Origin: Martelella lutilitoris
GTDB taxonomy: Bacteria; Pseudomonadota; Alphaproteobacteria; Rhizobiales; Rhizobiaceae
Reading direction: 5' to 3'
NCBI RefSeq assembly: GCF_016598595.1
Contig: NZ_CP066786.1
Span: 3,433,501-3,497,500 of the forward strand
DNA: 64,000 bases
Part shown: positions 53,077 through 62,589 of the stretch, piece after piece
How the letters are laid out: the number at the start of each line of letters is the position of its first letter
Numbering within the stretch: the first letter of the stretch is position 1
Notes under the pieces: model-generated
What the model saw: the letters and a program-made list of their open reading frames with translations, nothing else
What the model was told of the DNA's origin: nothing
Databases searched by the model: none
Program-made: the position numbers and the translations under genes

Positions 53077-53256
53077 GCCGTTTGTCTCCCTAGAACGGAT
53101 ATGAAACTGAGTTCGCCGGACCGTTCTGTTCTTGCCTTTTCAGCTTTTCGACGCTCGCCCGAGGCGAACCGAACCCAGCCGCAAGGCGCGCAGGTTTTGC
53201 CCATGCGTGCCTTCGGAACAGTGCGCTACCGCGCTATCTCATTTTCGAGGAGTGGC

Positions 53257-53284
53257 GCACCGGGCCGAAGACGGCCCGGTGCAT
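53257..53284 (-). terminator. Intercistronic hairpin between aglE and aglF
   Basis: Twelve-base stem TGCACCGGGCC/GGCCCGGTGC with a short loop and no T run, 30 bases after the aglE stop. Such hairpins protect the upstream message for the abundant binding protein and reduce read-through to the permeases. Confidence 0.6.
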
Positions 53285-53314
53285 TATGACAAAACGCAAC
53301 CGGTTTGACGACCG

Positions 53315-54670
53315 TTACTTGAGGGTATCCCAGGAGTTCTGGATCTCGGTCGCCGCTTCTTCTGCCGACTGGCCGCCGACATAATCGATCATGCCGGTCC
53401 AGAACGCGCCTGCGCCGATCTTGCCGGGCATCAGGTCGGAACCGTCAAAGCGGAAGGTCGTGGCTTCGGTCAGAATCTCGCCTTCGCCGCGCAGCGTGTC
53501 GTTGGCGTAAGCCTCCGGATTGACGTCCTTGAAGGGCGTCAAGAAGCCGGACTGCGCCATCCAGACTTCATGCGCGATCGGCGTTTCGAGGAATTCGATA
53601 AAGGCCTGAGCCGCAGGGCTGTCTTCGGTGATGCCGAACAGCGTGCCGGCGCCGAGAACGGGCCTGCCGAGGTCTTCGCCCTCGTAAGCCGGGAAGTAGA
53701 AGAAGTCCGCGTCAAGACCGAGCTCGACGCCTTCCGGGAAGAAGGACGGGATGAACGAGGCCATCTTGTGCATGTAGCACTTCGGCGGGCTGTCGAAGAG
53801 ACCCTTCGGGCTGTCGCGGAAGTCGGTGGAGGCGACTGCGGCCGCGCCGCCGTCAACGAACGTGTCGTTCTTGGCGAACCAGCCGAATTCGTCGATCGCG
53901 TTGACGACGCGCGGATCGTTGAACGGAATTTCGTTGGTGACCCACTGGTCATAGACTTCCGGCGGCTGGGTGCGCAGCATCATGTCCTCGACCCAGTCGG
54001 TCGCCGGCCAGCCGGTGGCGCCGCCGGAACCGAGACCGATGCACCAGGGCGTGCCGCCGTCGGCGACGATCTGCTCGGTGAGCGCCTTCAGCTCTTCCAT
54101 GGTTTCCGGAACGTCATAGCCGGCATCGTCGAAATTGTCCGGAACGTACCAGACGAGCGACTTCAGGTCGGCCTTGTAGGGAAAGACGTAGAGGCCGGGC
54201 TCGCCATCGGGTCCCTCATAGGTCGAAAGATCGACCCAGGACTGACCGGCGGCATATTTTTCCGACAGGAACTCGCCTGCGGAAGCCGGGAGCTCGGTCA
54301 GGAAGCCCTTGGCCGCGAGGTCGGCGGCAAGGCCGGGTTGCGGGAACACGGCAATGTTTGCCGGGCTGCCGGCCTGGGTGTCGATGACGATCTGCTGTTC
54401 GAAGGAGTCCGAACCGGAATATTCGACATTGGCGCCGGTCGCCTCTTCGAAATAGGCCAGAACGCTCTCGATCAGATCCTTGTCGGGGCCGAGCCAGGGG
54501 CCGAAGATCGTCAGCGTCTGACCGCTCAGGTCATGGGAATCGGAAAACTGGGTAAAGCTGTCCCAGTTGAAGCGGGAATCCTCGCCCGGGGCGAACTTCA
54601 GATCGGCAGCCTGGGCCGCACCGGCAACGAGGGCGAGCGAGGCTACGCCCGTCAACAGAACTTTATGCAT
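53315..54670 (-). CDS. aglE: Alpha-glucoside ABC transporter substrate-binding protein
   Basis: A 451-residue periplasmic binding protein. A signal peptide (1-21, ALVAGAAQAA) leads to a family 1 sugar-binding fold (ATGANVEYSGSDSFEQQIVI, PGLAADLAAKGFLTELP). AglE binds sucrose, maltose and trehalose in Sinorhizobium and delivers them to AglFG. First gene of the operon, with its own sigma-70 promoter and AglR operator upstream. Confidence 0.95.
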   Translation of the reverse strand: MHKVLLTGVASLALVAGAAQAADLKFAPGEDSRFNWDSFTQFSDSHDLSGQTLTIFGPWLGPDKDLIESVLAYFEEATGANVEYSGSDSFEQQIVIDTQAGSPANIAVFPQPGLAADLAAKGFLTELPASAGEFLSEKYAAGQSWVDLSTYEGPDGEPGLYVFPYKADLKSLVWYVPDNFDDAGYDVPETMEELKALTEQIVADGGTPWCIGLGSGGATGWPATDWVEDMMLRTQPPEVYDQWVTNEIPFNDPRVVNAIDEFGWFAKNDTFVDGGAAAVASTDFRDSPKGLFDSPPKCYMHKMASFIPSFFPEGVELGLDADFFYFPAYEGEDLGRPVLGAGTLFGITEDSPAAQAFIEFLETPIAHEVWMAQSGFLTPFKDVNPEAYANDTLRGEGEILTEATTFRFDGSDLMPGKIGAGAFWTGMIDYVGGQSAEEAATEIQNSWDTLK

Positions 54671-54733
54671 GTGATTTACCTCCCATCACATTCAACCCTC
54701 TCGAGGGCTTAGGTTGTCAGACAGCACTTTATC

Positions 54734-54745
54734 CAAAGCGCTTTG
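54734..54745. promoter_or_regulatory. AglR operator O1
   Basis: Perfect palindrome CAAAGCGCTTTG, the form bound by LacI-family repressors. It lies about 12-22 bases downstream of the predicted aglE start of transcription, a classic roadblock position. Confidence 0.75.
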
Positions 54746-54755
54746 ACATCTCCAG

Positions 54756-54784
54756 AGAATTCTCGTGTGACGGGTCTGAGTCAA
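54756..54784 (-). promoter_or_regulatory. aglE promoter
   Basis: On the minus strand TTGACT (54784-54779) and AATTCT (54761-54756) stand 17 bases apart, a good sigma-70 pair, directly upstream of operator O1. Confidence 0.7.
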
Positions 54785-54899
54785 CCCCTTTCCGCAAATC
54801 ATGTCCGATTTTTGCCGTTTTTTCGCGTTTAGCGACGTTTTCTTGACAATCTATCCGGAAAGGGTCTTCCCTTCCCCCGGCAAGGCTTGATAAAAAAGC

Positions 54900-54912
54900 C
54901 AAACCGCTTTGG
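54900..54912. promoter_or_regulatory. AglR operator O2
   Basis: Imperfect palindrome CAAACCGCTTTGG, matching O1 at most positions, 160 bases away and nearer the aglR gene. It could allow looping or autoregulation. Confidence 0.6.
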
Positions 54913-55066
54913 AAAACGCCAAAGAAGTCCACACACGCTCTCTTGCGCGAGCGCGCAAGCGAGGCGAACGGATTTCTGCGGAACCATCCTTGCCGGTGAA
55001 CGATTTGGAGCGCACTAGGTTTCACACCTTATTTTTGTGTTACGTGCCTCCGGGGAGGAAACGGGA

Positions 55067-56089
55067 GTGAACCTGAAACAATTGTCGGCGCGGCTCGGCC
55101 TTTCGCCGACGACTGTCAGCCGGGCCCTGAACGGATATCCCGAGGTCAATGCCGCAACCCGCGAGCGGGTGCTCAAGGCCGCGCGCGAGACCGGCTACCG
55201 GCCGAACCGCACGGCGCAGCGCCTGGCCACCGGCAAGGCCGGTTCGATCGGCCTGTTGATGCCGATCGGCGACCAGGTGATTTCGGACCTGCATTTCGGC
55301 GAGTTCCTGAGCGGGCTGGGCGAAAAGGCCCAGGCGGAGGACTTTCACCTCGTGGTCATGCCGTCTGACCCCGCTGACGAGGTCTCCGCGCTGCGAAGCC
55401 TGGCAACCAGCGGCTATGTCGACGGGCTTTGCCTGGCCTATATCCGCGAGCAGGACAGCCGGATCGATCTGATGGAATCCTTCGGCCTGCCCTTTGTGGT
55501 CCACGGCCGCTTCTTCGATCCGCCGCACCCCTATCCCTCGCTCGACGTCGACAATGAGGCAGCCTTTTACGACGCCACGCGTCTCCTCCTCCAGCTTGGC
55601 CATCGCCGTATCGGCCTCATCAACGGCGACGAGAAATTCGGCTTTGCCATCCGCCGGCGCGACGGCGTCATCAAGGCGCTCTCGGAGGCGGGCCTCCGCC
55701 TTGATGAACGCTTCCATGTCTCCGCCCAGATGACCGAGGCCGACGGACAGCGCGCGGCCGAACGGTTTCTTTCCGGCGACGAGACGCCGACTGCCATGCT
55801 GTGCTCCAGCATGGTGCAGGCGCTCGGCATCGTGCGCGCCGTCACGCAATCGGGCCTTCAGCTCGGCAGGGATATCTCGCTGATCTCCTATGACGACGTG
55901 CTGCCGCTCCTGCGCCCCGAGCTGTTCTCCGTGCCGCTGACCACGACACGCTCGTCGCTGCGCACGGCGGGCAAACGGGTCGCCGAACGGCTGATCCACC
56001 GCATCAACGGCCTGGAGAAGGACGATGTCCAGGAATTGTGGCGACCGGAACTGGTCGTGCGCGCCTCCACCGGACGGGCTCCGGGCTGA
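55067..56089 (+). CDS. aglR: LacI-family repressor of the agl operon
   Basis: A 340-residue repressor. The N-terminal helix-turn-helix and hinge, LKQLSARLGLSPTTVSRALNG then RETGYRPNRTAQRLATGK, are standard for LacI proteins; the rest is a periplasmic-binding-like sugar domain. It is divergent from aglE, and two operators of the LacI type lie between them. The start is GTG at 55067 after GGGAGG; a 10-residue longer frame lacks a ribosome site. Confidence 0.93.
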   Translation: MNLKQLSARLGLSPTTVSRALNGYPEVNAATRERVLKAARETGYRPNRTAQRLATGKAGSIGLLMPIGDQVISDLHFGEFLSGLGEKAQAEDFHLVVMPSDPADEVSALRSLATSGYVDGLCLAYIREQDSRIDLMESFGLPFVVHGRFFDPPHPYPSLDVDNEAAFYDATRLLLQLGHRRIGLINGDEKFGFAIRRRDGVIKALSEAGLRLDERFHVSAQMTEADGQRAAERFLSGDETPTAMLCSSMVQALGIVRAVTQSGLQLGRDISLISYDDVLPLLRPELFSVPLTTTRSSLRTAGKRVAERLIHRINGLEKDDVQELWRPELVVRASTGRAPG

Positions 56090-56168
56090 ATGCGCGCCTT
56101 GCAGGCAAGCGAGCCTTCCGCGCCTTCGAGCGGTTTCCGTTGCATCGCACATGGCGATTTGCCGGCGC

Positions 56169-56693
56169 TTACGCCCCGCTCGCGCAAAGCGGTCGAAGCC
56201 TCTTCAAGATGCGCTCTGCCGCCCGGTCGGCCGAAAGCGCGCTTGTGTCCAGCGCAAGCGCGGCTTCGGGCCATGGCGCATAGTCACGGTCAAGCACATC
56301 CTGCCAGCCCGGCTCGACATGCCCTTCGCCAATATCCCTCGTCCGGCTTTCCAGCCGGGCGCGATGGAGCGCCGCATCCGCGCAGATGACTTCGACGCCG
56401 AGGAAACCGGCTCCGCCCTCTGAAGCCGCCTTTTCGAACATGGCGCGGGTCAACGGCCAGGGATTGACGCAATCGATGATAACGTCCTGTCCGGTCTTCA
56501 GGTTCGAGACGGCGAGCGCCGCGGCGATTTCATAGCCCAGCGGACCGATCTCGCGCGCCGGGTCGTCCTTCCTGAGCACGGCCTCGATCTCGTCGACGCG
56601 CAGGAAGACCGCCGGACGTTCCTGCGCGAAACGCCGGGCAATCGTGGTCTTGCCGACGCCCGGCAGGCCGGCAAAGGAAATGAGCGTCGGCAC
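56169..56693 (-). CDS. P-loop kinase-like ATPase
   Basis: A 174-residue protein with Walker A SFAGLPGVGKTTIARRFA at the N-terminus, then LRVDEIEAVLRKDD and DVIIDCVNPWPLTRAMFEKAA, the outline of the AAA_33/zeta-toxin-like small-molecule kinases. The substrate is unknown. It follows the DUF2093 gene by 24 bases on the minus strand. Confidence 0.8.
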   Translation of the reverse strand: MPTLISFAGLPGVGKTTIARRFAQERPAVFLRVDEIEAVLRKDDPAREIGPLGYEIAAALAVSNLKTGQDVIIDCVNPWPLTRAMFEKAASEGGAGFLGVEVICADAALHRARLESRTRDIGEGHVEPGWQDVLDRDYAPWPEAALALDTSALSADRAAERILKRLRPLCASGA

Positions 56694-56717
56694 GCGGTGT
56701 CCCTCGTGGATCGCCGG

Positions 56718-56948
56718 TCAGGCCCTGCCGGTCGGCAGCGCTCCGGCCCTCTTCTCCGCCTTAAAGGCGGCAGGCGCATCAACATAGGCTTCCTGTCGCG
56801 CAACGCTCCAGTAGCGCAGTTCGTCCAGCGGAATCCGCTTGCCAGTCACCGCGCAGGTCACATGGGTACCGGGTATGACCACTTCGAAATCGGCGTCCAG
56901 ATACCGGATTTTCGCCTCGCCGCGGCCATTGCCTTCAAGGATATTCAA
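56718..56948 (-). CDS. DUF2093-domain protein
   Basis: A 76-residue protein. KIRYLDADFEVVIPGTHVTCAVTGKRIPLDELRYWSVARQEAY is the DUF2093 core, found only in Alphaproteobacteria as far as I know. The single conserved Cys in THVTCAVTG and the Asp/Glu surface suggest a small folded domain, but no function is known. It is placed just after mutL on the same strand, 31 bases away. Confidence 0.85.
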   Translation of the reverse strand: MNILEGNGRGEAKIRYLDADFEVVIPGTHVTCAVTGKRIPLDELRYWSVARQEAYVDAPAAFKAEKRAGALPTGRA

Positions 56949-56979
56949 CAGTTCATCTCCAGAAATTCGCCCGCCGGTG

Positions 56980-58854
56980 CTAGCGCCCGAACAGACGTTC
57001 GATATCGGAAAGCTTCAGCTCTATATAGGTCGGGCGACCGTGATTGCACTGGCCTGAGCCCGGCGTCGCCTCCATCTGCCGGAGAAGAGCATTCATTTCC
57101 TCCACGCGCAAGCGCCGGCCGGAACGCACCGAGCCGTGACAGGCCATGGTGGCGGCAACGCTCTCGAGCTTCGCCCGCAGTCCCTCGGCCGTTTCCCATT
57201 CGCCAGCCTCGTCGGCAAGCTGGCGGATCAGCGCCGGGGCGTTGACCTCGCCCAGCATGGCCGGCGTCTCGCGCACCGCGATCGCGCCGGGCCCGAAGCG
57301 CTCATAGACGAGGCCGAGGCGGCTCATCTCCTCGGCGAACGGCATCAGCCGGTCGCAGTCTTCTTCCGGCATATCGACGATCTCCGGGATCAACAGGCCC
57401 TGCGAGGGCAGCCGGCGATCGGCGAGCGCCTTGCGCAGCGCCTCGTAAACAAGGCGTTCATGGGCGGCATGCTGATCGACGATCACCAATCCGGTCTCCG
57501 ACTGGGCGACGATATAGTTTTCATGCAGCTGCGCGCGGGCGGCCCCCAGAGGATGGCTGAGCGTGGCCTCCTCGCCGCGCGACGGCTCGAAGGCCTCCGA
57601 CCGCGCCGAGGGCGCATCGAAACCGGCAAGCATGCGAGCGGCCTCTTGCGGTCTTTCGGCCTCCGCAGTTCCGGCAAAGGCGGGCGCGGCCCCTTCGGCA
57701 AAGCCTTCCGGCCGATAAGGCGAGCGCTCGGGCGACCAGTTCACGTTCGACGGGCGAATATCGCGACGGCCAAAGCCGCTGCCGAAACCGCCTGTCTGTT
57801 CGCCTTGCGGCGCGAGGCCCGGCCTGAAGGCCCTCAGCATCGCATCCGCCCCGGTGGACGACGCGCGGTCGCCGCTCCTCGTCAGCGCCTCGCGGATCGC
57901 TCCGACGACCAGCCCGCGGACCAATCCGGGGTCACGAAAGCGGACATCGGCCTTGGCCGGATGGACATTGACGTCGACCAGAGCCGGATCGAGCGAGAAC
58001 CAGAGGACGGCCATCGGATAGCGTCCCTTCGGCACGGTCTCGGCATAGGCCGCGCGGATGGCCCCCATCAACAGCTTGTCCTGCACCGGGCGGCCGTTGA
58101 CGAAGGCGTAGAGATGGCCGGAATTGCCGCGATTGAAGGTCGGCACGCCGACAAAGCCGGAGAGGCCGACGTCTTCTCGCACGGCATCGATCTCGATCGC
58201 GTTCGGCCGGAAATCCTTGCCCAGCACCTGGGCGATGCGGGCAAGCCGGTCATCGCCGGTTGCCGGCAGTTCCAGCGTCGAGCGGTCGGAGCCGGAAAGC
58301 ACGAAGCGGACGGCCGGAAAGGCGAGCGCCATGCGCTTGACCACCTCGGTGATCGCGCCGGTTTCCGCCCGTTCACTCTTGAGAAACTTCAGCCGGGCGG
58401 GCGTGGCGAAGAACAGGTCGCGCACTTCGACAATCGTGCCCGGATTGACGGGCGCGGGCTGCGGCTCGGCAAGCTTTCCGCCGTGAAGCTCGATCCGGTA
58501 GCCCTCCGCAGCGCCCTTCGTGCGGCTTGCAACGGAAAGCCGCGCCACCGAACCGATCGACGGCAGCGCCTCGCCGCGAAAGCCGAGCGTGCGGATATCG
58601 GTGAGATCGGCGGAAATCTTCGAGGTGCAGTGACGCCTGACGGCCAGCGACAGATCGTCCGGGCTCATGCCGGAGCCGTTATCCGTGACGCGCAGCAATG
58701 CCTTGCCGCCGCCGGCGGTCGCAATCTCGATGCGGGTCGCCCCGGCATCAAGCGCGTTTTCCACCAGTTCCTTGGCAGCGCTTGCCGGCCGCTCGATGAC
58801 CTCGCCGGCGGCAATCTGGTTGATGACGGTTTCCGAAAGCTGTCTGATGCTCAT
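56980..58854 (-). CDS. mutL: DNA mismatch repair protein MutL
   Basis: A 624-residue ATPase that links MutS to downstream repair. The N-terminal GHKL fold shows [38 protein letters not shown] and [18 protein letters not shown]; the C-terminal dimerisation domain holds the [17 protein letters not shown] motif [15 protein letters not shown] and the late GHGSVRSG-type [12 protein letters not shown]. No DQHA..E endonuclease change was looked for beyond this. Divergent from the oxidoreductase at 59008. Confidence 0.97.
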   Translation of the reverse strand: MSIRQLSETVINQIAAGEVIERPASAAKELVENALDAGATRIEIATAGGGKALLRVTDNGSGMSPDDLSLAVRRHCTSKISADLTDIRTLGFRGEALPSIGSVARLSVASRTKGAAEGYRIELHGGKLAEPQPAPVNPGTIVEVRDLFFATPARLKFLKSERAETGAITEVVKRMALAFPAVRFVLSGSDRSTLELPATGDDRLARIAQVLGKDFRPNAIEIDAVREDVGLSGFVGVPTFNRGNSGHLYAFVNGRPVQDKLLMGAIRAAYAETVPKGRYPMAVLWFSLDPALVDVNVHPAKADVRFRDPGLVRGLVVGAIREALTRSGDRASSTGADAMLRAFRPGLAPQGEQTGGFGSGFGRRDIRPSNVNWSPERSPYRPEGFAEGAAPAFAGTAEAERPQEAARMLAGFDAPSARSEAFEPSRGEEATLSHPLGAARAQLHENYIVAQSETGLVIVDQHAAHERLVYEALRKALADRRLPSQGLLIPEIVDMPEEDCDRLMPFAEEMSRLGLVYERFGPGAIAVRETPAMLGEVNAPALIRQLADEAGEWETAEGLRAKLESVAATMACHGSVRSGRRLRVEEMNALLRQMEATPGSGQCNHGRPTYIELKLSDIERLFGR

Positions 58855-59007
58855 GACGCATACTTAAAGGGATTCGCGCCGTTTTGAAACGCTCGCGGAT
58901 TATGCCGTCCCCCGCTTTTGGCGCGCACGGGACAGCGCCCGGCGCTTTTGCCAGGGCATGAACCTCATTTCCGTGTAGCATGGACGAAGAGAACGCCGGA
59001 GACCGCC

Positions 59008-61050
59008 ATGCAGAATGATCCCTTGCTCCAGCCCTTCCAACTGAAACATCTCAGGCTGAAGAACCGGCTGATGTCCACCGCTCATGAACCGGCCTATGGC
59101 GAGGGCGGACTGCCGACGGAGCGCTACCGGCTCTATCACCGGGAAAAGGCAAAGGGCGGCATCGCACTCACCATGACGGCCGGATCGGCGGTCGTCGCGC
59201 CGGATTCGCCGGCGGCCTTCGGCAATCTCCATGCCTGGCGCGACGAGATCGTGCCGCTGATGGCGCGCCTTGCCGAAGACTGTCACGAGCACGATTGTGC
59301 GGTCATGATCCAGCTCACGCATCTCGGCCGGCGCACCAGCGGCTGGAACATGGGCGACTGGCTGCCGGTCCTTTCCGCCTCGCCGACGCGGGAGGCAGCC
59401 CACCGCACCTTCCCCAAGGCGATGGAGGATTTCGACTTCGCCCGCATCGTCGAGGACTACGCCGCCGCTGCCGAACGGATGATGGCAGCCGGCCTCGACG
59501 GCATCGAGATCGAGGCCTATGGCCACCTCCTCGACAGCTTCTGGTCGCCGGTTACCAACCAGCGCGACGATGACCATAACGGCCCGCTTGAAAACCGGCT
59601 GCGTTTCACCTTTCAGGTGCTCGAGGCCATCCGCAAGCGCTGTGGTCCGGATTTCATCGTCGGTCTGCGCCTCGTTGCCGACGAGAACCGGGCGGGCGGC
59701 CTTTCCCGCGCGGAAGGGCTTTCGATCTGTCAGATGCTCGTCGACAGCGGCACGGTCGATTTTCTCAACGTCATTCGCGGCCATATCGACCATGACGCGC
59801 CGCTCACCGAGGTGATCCCGATCCAGGGCATGGCGTCCGCCCCGCATCTCGATCTTGCCGGCGACGTCCGTCAGAAAACACGCTTTCCCGTCTTCCACGC
59901 CGCCCGCATCGCCGATGTCGCAACCGCCCGCCATGCGGTCGCCGAAGGCCGTCTTGACATGGTCGGGATGACGCGCGCCCATATCGCCGATCCGCATATC
60001 GTCGCGAAGATCGAAGCCGGGGTCGAGGACCGGATCCGCCCCTGCGTCGGCGCGACCTATTGCCTTGACCGGATCTATGAAGGCGGCGAGGCGCTCTGCA
60101 TCCACAACGCGGCGACCGGGCGCGAGGCGACCATGCCGCATGTGATTGCGAAGGCGGAAACACCGCGCAAGGCTGTCGTGGTCGGAGCCGGGCCGGCAGG
60201 GCTTGAGGCCGCGCGGGTGCTGGCCGAGCGCGGTCATGATGTCGCGGTGTTCGAAGCCGCCGGGGAAGCGGGCGGGCAGATCAGGCTTCTCACCCGCAAT
60301 CCACGCCGGCGCGAGCTCATCGGCATCATCGACTGGCGGCTCGCCGAGCTGGAACGCCTGAATGTCCCGATCCGCTACAATGTCTATGCGGAGGAAGACG
60401 ATGTTCTGGCGGAAGAGCCGGATCTGGTTTTGGTCGCCACCGGCGGCATTGCCCAGTCGCCGCCGCTTGATGAGGGCGAAGCGCTTGCCGTTTCAAGCTG
60501 GGATATCCTGGCCGGCACGGTGAAACCCGCCGACACGGTGCTGCTTTATGATGATCACGGCGGTCACCCGGGCCTGACGACGGCCGAGATGATCGCCAAA
60601 AGCGGCGCAGCGCTTCGGATCGTCACGCCCGAGCGCTTCTTCGCGCCCGATGTCGGCGGCATGAACCATGTGCCCTATGCGAGATGCTTTGCGGAAAATG
60701 GCGTCGAAATCACCATCAACAAGCGTCTTTCGGCGATAAGGCGCGACGGCAACGGGCTGAGGGCGGTGCTTGCCTCCGACTACGCGCCGGGCATCTTCGA
60801 GGAAGTCGCGGCGGCACAGGTCGTGGTCGAATACGGCACCATGGCGATGGACGATCTCTATTGCGCGCTGAAGCCCTTTTCCCGCAATGGCGGCGCGGTT
60901 GACTACCAAGCACTGATCGCGCGCGAACCGCCGCTTCCACAAACCAATGCCGAGGGCCGGTTCGATCTCATCCGCATCGGCGATGCGATCCATGCCCGCA
61001 ACATTCACGCCGCCATCTATGACGCGTTGCGATACTGCTCGCTGATGTGA
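59008..61050 (+). CDS. FMN/Fe-S/FAD oxidoreductase (dienoyl-CoA reductase/TMADH type)
   Basis: A 680-residue multidomain enzyme. Residues 1-340 are an old-yellow-enzyme barrel (RLKNRLMSTAHEPAYGEGG, VMIQLTHLGRR, GLDGIEIEAYGHLLDSF), followed by an iron-sulfur Cys motif RPCVGATYCLDR and GGEALCIHN, then an FAD/NAD module with VVVGAGPAGLEAARVLAERGH. This plan is shared by 2,4-dienoyl-CoA reductase, trimethylamine dehydrogenase and N-methylproline demethylase; substrate cannot be told. It is alone, between mutL and an SMP-30 gene. Confidence 0.88.
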   Translation: MQNDPLLQPFQLKHLRLKNRLMSTAHEPAYGEGGLPTERYRLYHREKAKGGIALTMTAGSAVVAPDSPAAFGNLHAWRDEIVPLMARLAEDCHEHDCAVMIQLTHLGRRTSGWNMGDWLPVLSASPTREAAHRTFPKAMEDFDFARIVEDYAAAAERMMAAGLDGIEIEAYGHLLDSFWSPVTNQRDDDHNGPLENRLRFTFQVLEAIRKRCGPDFIVGLRLVADENRAGGLSRAEGLSICQMLVDSGTVDFLNVIRGHIDHDAPLTEVIPIQGMASAPHLDLAGDVRQKTRFPVFHAARIADVATARHAVAEGRLDMVGMTRAHIADPHIVAKIEAGVEDRIRPCVGATYCLDRIYEGGEALCIHNAATGREATMPHVIAKAETPRKAVVVGAGPAGLEAARVLAERGHDVAVFEAAGEAGGQIRLLTRNPRRRELIGIIDWRLAELERLNVPIRYNVYAEEDDVLAEEPDLVLVATGGIAQSPPLDEGEALAVSSWDILAGTVKPADTVLLYDDHGGHPGLTTAEMIAKSGAALRIVTPERFFAPDVGGMNHVPYARCFAENGVEITINKRLSAIRRDGNGLRAVLASDYAPGIFEEVAAAQVVVEYGTMAMDDLYCALKPFSRNGGAVDYQALIAREPPLPQTNAEGRFDLIRIGDAIHARNIHAAIYDALRYCSLM

Positions 61051-61054
61051 GGGC

Positions 61055-61936
61055 TCAAAACGCCCGGTAGGCCGGATCGAAGCGCGGATTTGCGCCTGTC
61101 ACCAGGGCGAAGGTGAAGCCGGCATTCGGTTCCTCGATGATATCGGCATCGCGGGAAGCAGACGTCACCATCATCCAGCCGCCGTCGCGGCCGATGAAGG
61201 CTGGGCAGGTCGGCTGGCGGGCGGGCAGCTGGAAACGGGCGACGAGCTTTCCGGAAGTGTCATAGTGGTCGAGAACTCCGGCGCCGAAACGGGCGTTCCA
61301 GATGTGCCCGTCACCGTCGCAGATCGCCCCGTCCATGGCGCCGGGCATTTTCGACGTATCGATGAACACTTCTTCCGGCCCTTCGGGCAGTCCGGTCTCG
61401 GCATCGACGGGCACGCGCATCAGCTTGTTGATGCGGCTGTCGACAAAGTAGCCGGTTGCGCCGTCGGGCGAAAAGCAGATGGCATTGGGGATCGACACCT
61501 TGTCGAAGATCTTCGTCACCTTGCCGGCGAGCACATGGTAGATCGCTCCTGCCTGGTCTTCGGCCTCCTTGCCCATGGTGCTGACCCAGAAGGCGCCGGA
61601 TTGATGCACCCGTGCATCATTGGAGCGGGTGACGGCATTGTCCGGCTCGATGGCCGCATGCAGGCTGAGCGCACCGGTCGAGACATCGTGAAAATAGAGC
61701 CCGGTCTCCATGGCGATGACATGGCGTCGCTCGTCGACCACGGCCATGGCGCTCGCCATTTCCGGCAGCGACACGATCCGGCGGTCCCGTGAAGAGGCAT
61801 TGAGCAGGTGAAGCTTGCTGTTGAGAATGTCGAACCACCAGATCTGGTCAGAGTTCGGGTCATAGCCCGGCCCCTCGCCGAGCGTCGTCCGGTCATTCAC
61901 CAGAATACGGCCTTCGAATACGGTCTCTGCAGTCAT
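61055..61936 (-). CDS. SMP-30/gluconolactonase-family protein
   Basis: A 293-residue six-bladed beta-propeller. The metal-binding Glu is in TLGEGPGYDPNSDQIWWFDI, the Asn in SNDARVHQSGAFWVSTMG (with Asp further on in AMDGAICDGDGHIWNARF) and the catalytic Asp in the last quarter. Family members hydrolyse sugar lactones such as gluconolactone and need calcium or zinc. The start at 61936 was chosen over 61963 from family length. It converges on the oxidoreductase. Confidence 0.85.
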   Translation of the reverse strand: MTAETVFEGRILVNDRTTLGEGPGYDPNSDQIWWFDILNSKLHLLNASSRDRRIVSLPEMASAMAVVDERRHVIAMETGLYFHDVSTGALSLHAAIEPDNAVTRSNDARVHQSGAFWVSTMGKEAEDQAGAIYHVLAGKVTKIFDKVSIPNAICFSPDGATGYFVDSRINKLMRVPVDAETGLPEGPEEVFIDTSKMPGAMDGAICDGDGHIWNARFGAGVLDHYDTSGKLVARFQLPARQPTCPAFIGRDGGWMMVTSASRDADIIEEPNAGFTFALVTGANPRFDPAYRAF

Positions 61937-62532
61937 TGTCGCTACCGGCGCTCCTCTTGTCATGTGGTGGCGGTCTTTTGCATTCGCGAGAGCCCCCCGC
62001 GCGAGAATCGCAGACTTTCCCGGTCGTGCAAATGAGGAAAGCCAACGAAAGCCGAGAAATCAAGCGATCTTGCTCTGCCCATGCCGTCAGGCGGGACAAA
62101 AGCTCCGAAAAAGCCCCCGGGACTGTCATTGGAAGAAAAAAATCCGGATTTCTGAACGCCCCCCGGCTACGCTGCTGCGGGCCCAAAAAATAAGCTGAGT
62201 CAATAATTTGTGCATCGCAACACAGACGCTCTGGCCGTCATTGACGGGCGATCAAGTCTAAATCCCTGTTCTTCCCGCAAAAAAGCCGCTTGCATTGGTT
62301 CAGGTATTCGTTCATCTTCTCTCCAGTTCCAGAGGGGATGAAAACAAACACGCGCCCAAGAGCGCGACTTGAAAACGATAGAAACGCCGGCGCGACGGGC
62401 TTTGAAAGTCTATGTTTTCGCCCCGGCGTTTCTATTTTTTTCTCCCCCACCCTTCCTCGCCCCACGAGAGACATGCTTTTCGACTGACTGCCTTTCGGAC
62501 AAGGCGTCGAGTCGAGCGGGGCGGCTTGGCCA
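61937..62532. other. Intergenic region with a long hairpin and a possible 25-codon gene
   Basis: About 600 bases without a clear gene. A stem pairing AGAAACGCCGG (62379-62390) with CCGGCGTTTCT (62423-62433), followed by seven T, would end a rightward transcript near 62442. On the minus strand a 25-codon frame (62238-62315) follows a GGAGAGAAG site at its ATG; its product (MNEYLNQCKRLF...) is not recognised. A second hairpin, CGCGCCC/GAGCGCG, lies at 62350-62366. Confidence 0.4.
62379..62442 (+). terminator. Long hairpin with T run upstream of apbC
   Basis: Eleven-base stem, AGAAACGCCGG with CCGGCGTTTCT, closing a loop of about 30 bases, then TTTTTTT on the plus strand. It does not end any gene recognised on the plus strand. 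Confidence 0.6.
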
Positions 62533-62561
62533 TTGGCGTTTCGCGCAATCTCCACTATCTA
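62533..62561 (+). promoter_or_regulatory. apbC/mrp promoter
   Basis: TTGGCG (62533-62538) and TATCTA (62556-62561), 17 bases apart; transcription would start near 62568, about 20 bases before the ATG. Confidence 0.6.
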
Positions 62562-62589
62562 GGCACTGAGTGAGAACAGGAAGGCAGCC

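Noticed and set aside
56169..56693. The P-loop kinase as a zeta toxin of a toxin-antitoxin pair.
   Set aside because: No small antitoxin-like gene stands next to it, and the neighbouring DUF2093 gene is a conserved alphaproteobacterial gene of the mutL cluster.
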